Shown piece by piece: positions 13,601 through 25,600 of a DNA stretch of 64,000 bases. The DNA is taken from positions 558,001 through 622,000 of the forward strand of contig NC_089422.1 in assembly GCF_013426205.1 (NCBI RefSeq), written 5' to 3'. Position 1 is the stretch's first letter; the number at the start of each line of letters is the position of its first letter. The notes under the pieces are model-generated. The model saw only the letters and a program-made list of their open reading frames with translations, had not been told where the DNA came from and searched no databases. The position numbers and the translations under genes were made by a program. Source of the DNA: Metarhizium brunneum (Eukaryota > Ascomycota > Sordariomycetes > Hypocreales > Clavicipitaceae).

Positions 13601-16600
13601 CACAGGTATTTCCTGTGCTACCATCACCCACGTATCAGCCAACTGCAAATTCGTCCACCGCCCATTATATCGATTCCCTACACTGGCCCAAGACCGACAT
13701 CACCGCGTCCACTGCCATCCGCACAGCGTGGTCCATTCTAGCTGCCAGATACACAAACTCTAATGATGTGGTCTTTGGCGTCACAGTGAACGGTCGGCAT
13801 GCCGCTGTGCATGAAGTAGACGAAATGACGGGCCCTACTCTTGCAACCGTGCCTGTCCGAGTGGCCTTTGATTGGGAGCAGACGGTTGAATCATGCCTCT
13901 GCCAGATTCAGGAGCAATTGGTAGAAATGGCTGCTTTTGAACAGACAGGCTTGCAGAGAATCCGCCAGATGGGCATCAAGGCCAAACAGGCCTGCAACTT
14001 TCAGACCCTTTTGCTGATACATCCCCCCGAAGAGGCTGTGCAGCTCGAAACCGAGATTTTTGCGTGCAAAGACCAAGACAATGATGATGATGAGGAGAAT
14101 CAACTCGCCCAATTCGACACACATGCCCTTACCATTGAATGTGACTTGGCACACCACGGCATGACCTTGAGGTTTGAGTTTGATAACAGCATTATGAGTA
14201 AACGTCAAATCGAAAAACTGGCTGGCCAGATTGAGCACGTCCTGCGACAGTTGTGTGACCCAGAACAAGGAAAGATACGGCTCACAGATATTGAGACGGT
14301 TAGCAAGGAGGACCTCAAAGACATTTGGGGATGGAATGCTACTGTGCCGGAGACCGTGAAGACCCCGGTTCATGAAATAGTCACCGCCATGTGCCAGAAA
14401 CAACCTGAAGCTCCTGCTATATGTGCGTGGGATGGTGACTGGAATTACGGACAACTAGACGATCTATCCTCGCGCTTAGCTCATTACCTCCAACATTTTG
14501 GGGTGGGTCCCGAAGTAATTATTCCTCTGTGCTTCGAAAAATCAAGATGGAGTCCTATTGCCATTCTTGGTGTTATGAAGGCCGGAGGGGTTTGTGTGAC
14601 CATGGATTCGAACTTGCCCGAGGAGCGCCTTGCCAGCATTGTGCAACAAGTCAAGCCAACACTAATCCTCTCATCCTTGGCAAAGAAGGACCTGGCTACG
14701 CAGTTGTCGACCGGTAAACCTGTGCTCGTCATTGATGAGAAGTTATTTCTTTCTCTAGACACGCCGGCATTGGAGCCCCTGCCGAAGGTGCAGCCTTCCA
14801 ACACGCTTTACATTGTTTTTACCTCCGGCAGTACCGGCACACCCAAAGGCGTGCGCATCACGCATTCCAACTTTAGCAGTGCTATGCTGCACCAGCATAG
14901 TGCTCATAATTTTGACAGCATAGCGAATCCGCGGGTCTATGACTTCGCATCATGTGCCTTCGATACATCTTGGCAGAATATGCTTGCCACGTTTGACTGT
15001 GGTGGATGTTTATGCATTCCGTCAGAAGCCGAGCGGCGCGATGACCTAGCTGGTTCTATCGAACGCTTTGGAATTACTCACAGTGAGCTCACGCCTTCCG
15101 CTGCCATGGTGCTACCTCTGTCAACGCTTAAGAATCTGGATACCTTGGTGCTTGGCGGCGAGAGGCTTCAAGAAGAGTACGCTAAAAGATGGGCATCGCT
15201 GGTTACCGTAAAGAATTCATACGGCCCTAGTGAATGCACTCCGACCTCTACCGTCGCAGATGTCGACCCTGTCCATTTCAACGGAGCAAGCATCGGTAGA
15301 GGCAGAGGTGTTAACACATGGGTCGTGGACACGACAACTGGCGATTCTTTGGTGCCAGTAGGAGGCGTTGGCGAGTTGATGCTCGAGGGACCACTCGTTG
15401 GGCCCGGGTATCTAGGAGACCCTGAAAAAACTGCCTCTGTTTTTATCAACAACCCGCCTTGGCTTATTCGAGGAGCTCCGGAACATGCTGGTCGTGAGGG
15501 CCGCTTGTATAAAACTGGTGACTTGGTCTGCTATCATGAGGATGGCACCCTGACATTTATCGGTCGTAAGGATGCTCAGGTTAAGATCCACGGTCAGCGC
15601 GTCGAATTAGGCGATATCGAAAATCATATTTTGCGCCATCATCTTACAAGACAATCGGCCTGTCTGCTTCCCAAGACTGGGTTTTGGGCAAATACACTTG
15701 TCAGCGTCTTTAGTATCCAAAAAATCCAGCAAAGCTTTGACGAAGTCGATACCACCTCGGGTCAACAGACGCCGTCTCTCGCCAGCGTTTCTAGCTCAAC
15801 ATCGCCCGATACCGACTCAACGAGCAGCAGTTGGAGTTCGATGGAAGATTCGGCTACCCCGTCATCACAGCCAAGCACGGATATTGTTCTCGAGGATTCT
15901 ACTACCGCCATCCAGGACTACATTGCAATCATGCAAAGCATCCTTGAAACCTCACTTCCTTCCTACATGGTTCCTACCCGGTGGATCGCGCTCAAGGAAA
16001 TTCCACTCAACCCTTCCGGCAAGCTCAATCGTAAGCAGGTTGAAAATTGGCTCACTGAGATGGATCAGGACACGTATGCCAAGCTTTCTAGCATTGATAA
16101 CAGCTTGGTTTGCCGCGGACCAGAAACTGAGGCGGAACGCGTTCTTCGAGATGCGTGTAGCCTAATTTTAAACGTACCGGCCTCTGAGATTAATCTTCAG
16201 CGCTCCTTTGTAACTAATGGCGGCGACTCTATTTCGGCGATGCGGCTGAGCCCACACTGCCGTTCTAACAATGTCGTCTTCTCTGTCGCTACTTTGTTAA
16301 AGGCTAGGTCTTTGGCTGAGGTTGCTAAGCTCTCCTCAGCAGTGACAAGTCTAATACTCCCTCGGACCGAAGACTTTGACAAACCGTTCCATTTATCGCC
16401 AATCCAGCAATGGTTCTTCAATCAGTCGCCTGATTATCTTGTTGACAAAGCAGGCCATTATTGCAACCAATCATTCTACGTCCGGATCAACCGAGTAGTC
16501 GACATAAAGGAAGTTAGAGTCGCTATTTCCAAGATTGTGGAGTTACACTCGATGCTTCGTGCCCGCTTCCAGAAGCAAGACCATGTCTGGACCCAGAGCA

Positions 16601-19600
16601 TCCCACAAGCCACCGAGGCCGTCTACCACTTTGAGGCTGTGAAGCTAAAATCCATCAGCGAGATGCAATCTCTTGCAGCTCAGCGTCAACAGAGTTTGAA
16701 CTTTGAACGCGGTCTCGTGTTTTCTGCTGATCTTTGCGAACTTGATGCTGGAGAGCAGTACCTGGTTCTCATTGCACATCACTTGGTTATTGACCTTGTC
16801 TCTTGGAGAATAATCTTGGAAGACCTCGAGACTCTTCTCACTGGCGGAACGTTGTTGGAAAGCCTCCCATTCCAAATCTGGAACGACCTTCAATATCAAG
16901 AGGCCAAGAGTTCTAGATATGACCCAGACCGCGTTTTATCCACGGAGGGCATCAGCAACGATTTGGCCTTCTGGAATTTTACATCAGACACTCCGAATGG
17001 AACACAAGACCATACTGACAAGACATTCATAATTAATCGGCACATCACTTCACTCACGTTGAAGGAAGCGAATAACGCTTTTAATACTGAGCCTGTCGAC
17101 TTGCTCTTATCAGCAGTGTGGGATGCATTCTTTCGCATCTTCCCGTCACGAGATGGCCTCACAGCGTTTAATGAAGGCCACGGCCGGGAGCCCTGGAATG
17201 CTGAAATTGACCTATCTCGAACAGTTGGTTGGTTTACCACGATGAGCCCAATACATGTGTCACGAAGCATCGGTAACAATCCCGTCAACATTGTAAGACT
17301 CATCAAGGATGCAAGACGGAAACTGCCCGCCAACGGATGGGCCTATTTTGTTTCTAGGTACCTCAACAGCAAGGGTGTCGAGGTTTTCGGTCCCCACGAT
17401 TCTGTCATGGAGATGGTTTTCAACTACCATGGTCAGTTCCAACAGCTCGAACGGGATCACTCCTTGTTCGACAGCATAGCCCTTGACGACGTCTCTGACG
17501 TAGGGCCAAATCTGCCCGCCTCCTCCCTATTTAACATCAACATGTCTATTGAGGGCAGACAGACTCATGTTTCATTTGCTTGGAATCGTCACATCTCAAA
17601 CCAGGACCTCATCCACGAATGGATTGACCAGATAGGGCCTTCTTTGGGGGCCATCTGTGAGAGCCTTATAGGTAGGTCTAGAGAACGGACGCTCGTTGAT
17701 TATGAGTTTCTGAGCCTGGACTACACCGCCTTGGATGGCCTCCAGAGCCGAATCATTCCAGAAATCGAAGGCCTCAACGGCACGGAAGTAGAGGATATTT
17801 ATCCTTGCTCTCCAATGGTGGAAGGTATTTTACTGACCCAATTGAAAGACGTCGGGTTCTACGAAACATCTCAGCTGTATGAGATCAAACCGCGTGGCTC
17901 TCATGTCATTAATATACGGCAGCTTTCTACGGCCTGGAAAGACGTGATTGCCCGTCATCCATCTCTACGAAGTATCTTTATTGAGAGCCTGGATCCTGAT
18001 ATGGCTTTTAACCAAGTTGTCCTTAAAGAGATTCGCGGTGATGTTGTCCTGCTGGAGAGTGATGACCTCGATTCAGCGCGAGCGCTGATGCAAAACCTTA
18101 CCAAGGTCAAGTACCACAAGCTCAAGCCCCCTCATCGCGTTTCTCTCTGCCAAGTCCACGCTACGAATAGTCTGCTTTGTCAAATCGAGATGAGCCACAC
18201 TATTACTGACGGCGCATCCACCGGGATCCTTATCGAAGATTGGGCAAAGGCCTACAAGGGCCTCCTGGGCAAAGATAACCTAATCGAAACGAGTCGAGGA
18301 TTCGCACGAGCCTTAACTTCTAGTATTTCAGAAAGCAAAAGGTCTTATTGGAAGAAGAAGCTGGCCGGCCTTCAGCCCTGTCTATTTCCCCATCTGGATA
18401 AGATTTGCGAGCCCTCAGAAGTGGTATCCTGGTCAGTGGTAGAGATAAGCGGCGCAGAATTTGCTGCTGTGCAAAAGTTCTGCGAGTCTTACTCAATCAC
18501 CCCTGCCAGTTTATTCCACGCAGCCTGGGCACTCACATTGACGTCATATACCGGGACACATAGTGTTTGCTTTGGTTATATTGCTTCAGGCAGAGACCTT
18601 CCTGTCCCGGATATCGGGGAAGCTATAGGCGCATACGCCAACATGATGGTTTGCCGCGCAGACATCTCGCCTGACTGGAGCAAACAACGTTTTGTTCAAT
18701 ATCTCCACCACCAGGTTCTAGAAGATATGGGATACCAACACTGCTCTCTGGCTGATATCCAACATGATTTGGGCATTATTTCTGGACAGCAGCTGTTCAA
18801 TACAATCATGTCTTTCCAGAAAGATGTTGATGAAGTTCAAGAAGGACCCATTAGCCAAGAACTAGACTTTATCGATGAAGATGGAGATGACCCTACAGAA
18901 TACGATGTTGCAATCAGCATAACCGTCGGTGCTAAGCTTGCGAAGCTGTTCATCAACTGCCTGCCATCGCGATTCAGCAATGAGCAGGCCCACCGCATCG
19001 TGTCGCTGTTTAAGACTGCCGTCACCAGGCTGATTGGTGACGACATTCCCCAGAGCTATGAGAGTACACTACGCAGCATCAACTTGGTCAGCGAGGATGA
19101 CCTGAAAGATATCTGGCAATGGAACTCAATCGTACGTGAGGCTGCGGATTCATGTCTTCATAATCTGATCAGAACAACGGCACAAAGACGGCCTGAGGCG
19201 TATGCCGTCAATGCATGGGATGGTAACTGGACATATGGCCAGCTGGAGGACAATGCCACACAACTAGCTTATCATCTCGCAACCCTTGGTGTCGGACCCA
19301 ATGTTGTCGTCGCTATATATGTTGAAAAGTCGCGCTGGACGTCGGTGGCTATGTTGGCGGTCATGAAACTTGGCGGGGCTTCAATTATGATGGATTCGTC
19401 TCAGTCGGAAAACATTCTTCGCACCATCATGCAGCAATCGAAGCCAGTGCTGCTACTTTCGTCGAGTTCAACCGCACGGTTCGCAGCCAAGCTTACGGAT
19501 CGGCCTATTCTCGTTGTTAATAACGATCTTGTCGAAATATTGGCCAGAGCAGCTGCTGTTCCTCTCCCCGTTGTCCAGCCATCAAATATGGCGTGTCTAG

Positions 19601-22600
19601 TGCTTTCCTCGGGAAGTTCTGGCCCGTCAAAGGTCGCAATTTTGACACATGCCAACCTTAGCAGCGCTGTGAAGTACCAGCAAGATGCCCTGGGATACAA
19701 GCCTAACTCGAGGGTCTACGATTTTATGCCATATAGCTCTGGTATAACCTGGGAAATTTTCACGCACGTATTTACCATCGGCGGTTGCCTTTGTGTTCCT
19801 TCAGAGTCTGGGCATAAAGGCGTCCTCGCAGATTCGATATCCCTATGGCAACCCACCATCATGAGCATTACCCCGTCAGCCGCTGCCATGCTTTTGGATA
19901 GCACTGTCCAGTCACTGGAGACGTTAGTATTACACGGCGAACGTCTTTCACCAGATATAGCCAGGCGCTTGGCTCCACTAGTAAACCTAAGGTTTACGTA
20001 TGGCTGTTGCGAATGCACCCCAATAGCTACCATGTGCAGTGTTCGCCCGGAGGATGCCGATGAGCCCAGAATTGGCAGAGGCGTCGGTATTAACACATGG
20101 ATTACTGATACACAAGATGGCACAACCCTTGTACCCATTGGCAGCATCGGGGAGCTTGTGCTAGAAGGACCATTGGTTGGCGCTGGCTACCTAGGCGATG
20201 CCGAAACAACAGCGGCAGCCCTCATTCACAACCCACAATGGCTTAACCGTGGTAGTGGCGATCCAAAATACCCAGGCCGCACAGGCCAACTATTCAGGAC
20301 CGGTGATCTGGTCCGTTATAATAAGGATGGCTCCTTGACCTTCATTGCCCGCAAGGAAGCCCAGGTCAAGATCCACGGTCAACATGTGGAGCTAGAAGAC
20401 ATTGAGAATCACATGGTGCGCCTGCCATCGATACGTCAAGCTGCTTGCTTGGTCCCTAAGTCTGGACCCTTTGCCGATAAACTTGTCGGTGTCTTTAGTC
20501 TCGATGGGAGTTATGAGGGCGATAGCAATGCCGATAATACTGAACTGCATCTCATGGCAAGAGACAAGGCCGAGGAGGTACAAGACAATATTTCGTCTCT
20601 ACAGGCTTTGCTAGACAACTCAATTCCTGTTTACATGGTTCCAGATGTCTGGGTGGCACTGAAGAACATTCCTGTCGACCATTCCGGCAAGCTGGACCGC
20701 AAGTTGGTTGACAACTGGCTTTCTAGCCTTGATGCGGAGATGTCTGCCAGAATTTCGAACGCCATATCGTCAGCCAGCAGTCCAGTCACCGCGACAGAGA
20801 GGGTGATTCAAGACGCATGCAGTCACGTTCTAAATATTCCTGCCAGCCATATTAATATGCAGCGATCCTTTATCGCTAACGGAGGTGACTCTATATCTGC
20901 AATGCGTATTAGTCCGTATTGCCGCGCCTCTGGTATTCTAGTGTCTGTTGCGTCACTACTCAGGAGTAAAAAACTCGTCGATGTCGCCGAGTCTGCAACT
21001 GTTGCCAAGGGTCCGTCTCTATCCCGAGAGGAAGACTTTGACAAGCCTTTCAGCCTCTCACCAATACAGCAATGGTTCTTTGCCCAGTCCCCGCCAGACA
21101 AGGTAAACACCACAAGCTATTACTGTAACCAGGCCTTCTATGTTCAAATTAAGCGCCCGGTGTCCCCAGATGGAGTCTCTCTTGCTCTTCGCAAGATTGT
21201 TCAGGAGCACTCTATGTTAAGAGCACGATTTCACCTGGATGAAACGAAAGGTTCCTGGACGCAATTGATCCCAAAGCCAAGCGATGGCCTTTATCACTTT
21301 GCATCTTTGCAGGCCGACACCCTTCCCGCAGTCCAGTCAATAATATCTCAGCGCCACCAAGAGCTGGATATTGAGCGTGGGTTGGTCTTTGCCGCTGACT
21401 TGTTCACTCTCCCATCCAGCGAGCAATACCTCGCACTCATTGCTCATCATTTAGTTGTCGACTTGGTGTCCTGGCGTGTCATATTAGAGGATTTAGAGTC
21501 CCTTCTCAACGGTGGTACAGTCCTCGAAGAGCTACCCTTCCAAGTCTGGCATAGTCTTCAGAAACAAGAAGCTCAGTCGCCAAACTTTGCGCCTGAGAGA
21601 GTCTTGTCCAGCGATGTTCACAATGAGCTCGAGTTCTGGAACTACACTCCCACCACCCCCAATACCTTCGATGACCATATCGAGGAATCCTTCGAGGTCG
21701 ACTGTGCGACAACTGCGATTTTGCTTAAAGAAGCTAATGAGGCATTTAATACCGAGCCAGTTGATATCATTCTGGCGTCAGTTTGGGATGCATTCTTTAA
21801 GACCTTTAAAATGCGTAGTGGCCTCACAATCTTTAATGAAGGTCACGGCCGAGAGCCATGGGGGGCTGAAATCGATCTATCCCGAACTGTTGGTTGGTTC
21901 ACCACAATGACCCCGATGCACGTATCGCGTGATCACACGAGGAACAACAGTGCGAGAGTCGTCAAGGATATTAGAAGGCAACTACCGTCAAATGGCTGGG
22001 CCTACTTCACCTCGCGCTATCTCAATGATGAGGGTATCAAGGCCTTTGAGTCTCATGATTGTGTCATGGAAGTGCTTTTTAACTACCATGGTCAGTTTCA
22101 GCAGTTGGAATCCGACGAGTCCTTGTTTGAGAATGTCGCATTCGATATTTTCGACGTCGGCAATGACCTTCCCGCCTCTGCACTCTTCAGCATTAATGCT
22201 TCCATTGAAGGTGGCTTAACCAAATTTACTTTCTCTTGGAACCGGCATATCAACCACCAGGATCTTATCCGAGACTGGATCGCGCAGGTAGCTCCCTCCA
22301 TGCAGGCTCTTTGCAACTCCCTGTTGGCCTGCCAGCCCTCGCTCACTATTTCGGACTACGAATTCTTGAATCTAGACTACAAGGGCCTCGATGAGCTGCA
22401 AAATCGTATTCTTCCCGCCCTACAGTCTGAAACTGGCACTACCGTCACCGACATCTATCCTTGCTCGCCTATGGTTGATGGCATGCTACTTAGTCAGATA
22501 AAGGATCCGGAAGCTTACAAGACGTTGCTCACGTATGAGATGAAACACCACAATAGCCTGCAGCCGCTTAACATTGACGTACTGGCCAAGGCGTGGCAAG

Positions 22601-25600
22601 CTGTTGTTGCGCGCCACCCAGCCCTCCGCAGTGTTTTTATCGAAGGTGTCGACAAGAAGACGGCCTTTGTTCAGGCCGTACTCGAGACATACCAAGGAGA
22701 GATAATAATATGTGAGGCCGAAAACAGGACAGCGGCTGTGACTATGATTCGGAAATTACCTTCGGTTGACTACCAGCGGCTCAAACCAGCTCATCGTCTA
22801 GTTCTCTGCACGGCTAGGGATGCCAACACAATCATCTGCCAGATTGAAATGAGCCACACAATCGTTGATGGTGCATCTACCGCCATAATGTTAAACGACT
22901 GGTCAATGGCATATAGCGGGAGCTTGGGCACAGAAACTTTAGCGGAGACGAACCGCAACTTTGTCCGGGCTCTCAAGTCCAGTCCTCTGGCCAACAAAAT
23001 GGCATATTGGAGCAAAAAGCTAGCCGGCCTGGAGCCATGTCACTTTCCTACTCTCTCTGACGCGCCTTCTCCTGGGAACTCTATCGCTGTGGTTAGTACT
23101 GATCTCGACGGCGACGACTTTACACGCATACAGCGCTTCTGTGAATCCGAATCTGTTACCCCTGCAAGCATATTCCAAAGTGCCTGGGCGCTATTGCTAT
23201 CAACTTACACTGGCAATGATTCTGTGTGCTTTGGATACATTGCCTCTGGCCGTGATCTACCTATTGATGGCATCGCAGAGTCTGTTAACGCTTACGCTAA
23301 TATGATGATTTGCCGCGCTGATGTGTCGCGCAATTGGACTCCGCGGCAGTTTGTTAAGCGTCTTCACGATCAAGTCCTAGAAGATCTTGACTTTCAGCAC
23401 TGCTCTCTTGCCGACATACAGCATGACCTTCGGCTCTCTCCCGGATACCCATTATTTAGTACTATTGTTTCTTTTCAAAAGGACGATGCAGATGCGGCAG
23501 ACGACGTCGCTGTCGGAGATTTGGTTTTTGTTGACATGGATCACGAGGATCCTACTGAGGTAAGTTTGCGTCCTGCCAAATTGAATGTCCAAAACTTAGT
23601 ACTCATCACGATACGCAGTATGACATTTCCTTCGACATCAGCTATGGCAAGTCCCAAGTCGCATTTTCACTCGACTACCGCTTGTCTTGCCTGACAAACG
23701 AACAGGCCGAGCGTGTTATTTCGCTCTTGAGGGTCATCACCATGTCAATTATTAATGAAAAGACAGTGTCAGCCACCCTCGCTTCTATTGACATGGTTAG
23801 CGAAGAAGATCTTGGGCAGATATGGAAGTGGAACTCTGTTGTTCCCGAGAAGGTGGAAGCCTTGGTACACGATTTAATATCCGACACGGCGCGTAAATTC
23901 CCCAACGCCCCAGCCATCTGTGCCTGGGATGGAGATTGGACTTACCAGCAATTGGATACCCTTTCCACAAACCTCGCTTACGAATTATTGAAACTCGGCG
24001 TCGGTCCTGAGCATATGGTTCCGCTCTGCTTTGAAAAGACTCGATGGACACCTATAGCAATGCTTGCAGTTATGAAAGCCGGTGGCTCAAGTGTGGCGTT
24101 GGACACTTCCCTCCCTGAGGAGCGCCTGCGCATCATCATGCAGCAGCTCAAGCCAACGATTATCCTTACTTCATCAATTGGCCGGGATCTCGTGGGTCGC
24201 CTCACTACGGGCCTCGTCTTCACAGTTGACGAGGCGAATGTGGCTCGTCTGGAAACGCCTCCCAATCCAGCTATGATCCTTTCCGATGTGACGCCTTCCA
24301 ACACGCTATATGTTGTGTTCACCTCTGGCAGTACTGGAACTCCAAAGGGCGTTACTATTAATCACTCAAACTTTGCCAGTTCCCTCCGCCATCAACGCGG
24401 CGCACATAACTTCAAGGCTGGTGCCCGAGTCTATGACTTTGCATCGTATACATTTGACGTGTCTTGGCAAAATGTGCTTAGTGCCCTCGAATGCGGTGCA
24501 TGCCTCTGTATTCCATCAAACTCAGAGCGTCAGAACGATTTAGCCGGCTCGTTGGAGAGATTCCAAGTCTCCCACGCGGAAATGACCCCCTCGGCTGCTC
24601 AGCTTCTGCCGGCCAGCGCGATAAAGCGATTAGATACGCTGATTCTTGGTGGCGAAGTGCTTTCGCCCGAACTGGCCAAGCATTGGGCCAGTATGGCAAA
24701 CGTCAAGAACTCATACGGACCATGCGAGTGCACACCAACAACGACCGTGGCAACTATTGACCCAGACAATGTTCAAGTGGCTAGCATTGGTCGTGGTTTT
24801 GGTGTCAATACGTGGGTCGTGAGCGCCACGGGTGATTCTCTTGCCCCTGTGGGAAGCACTGGTGAGCTGTTCCTTGAAGGCCCGCTAGTTGGTCCTGGTT
24901 ATCTCGATGATGCCGAGCGTACAGCTGCATCTTTCATTGAAAACCCGTCTTGGCTGCTTCGTGGCTCAGCAACTCATCCCGGACGAAAGGGACGCCTGTA
25001 CAGGACTGGCGATCTTGTGCGTTACCAGCCTAACGGCAGCCTAACATTCATTGGCCGTAAAGATAGCCAAGTCAAAATTAACGGTCAACGTCTAGAGCTG
25101 GGTGATGTCGAATACTACATCAGCTCAAATATTACCTATAAAGGCGACGTTCGAGTGGTTGTGGACGTGGTCAAGCCTCAAGACAGCGAAAGACGTGCTC
25201 TAGTTGCTTTCTTGGGCGTAGAGGAAACATCTGCAGACTTGGACAAGATTATCGCTGGTCTGGCTGACAGACTCGCCGCGCAGGTGCCCGCATACATGAT
25301 ACCCTCTGCATACATGCTGCTCGAGAGCATCCCAATGACGGCTTCGGGAAAGACGGATAGACGAAAACTCCGCGCCATGGCTGAGAAACTGACAAGAGTC
25401 GAGCTCATGGCCCATGGCCCAACCCAGGCGACAAGACGAGCGCCAACGACACCAAAGGAGATTCAGCTTCAAGGACTTTGGTCCACTGTACTTGGGATTC
25501 CACGGGAGATGATTAGCTCCGAAGACAGCTTCTTGCGAATTGGAGGAGATTCGATTGGAGCCATGAAACTTGCTGGCTTGGCGCGAGATGCTGGCCTTTC

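Noticed and set aside
23560..23694. Frameshift splitting the NRPS into two genes
   Set aside because: A consensus 59-nt intron with GTAAGT and CAG restores the C-domain motif DPTEYD exactly, so it is one spliced gene.
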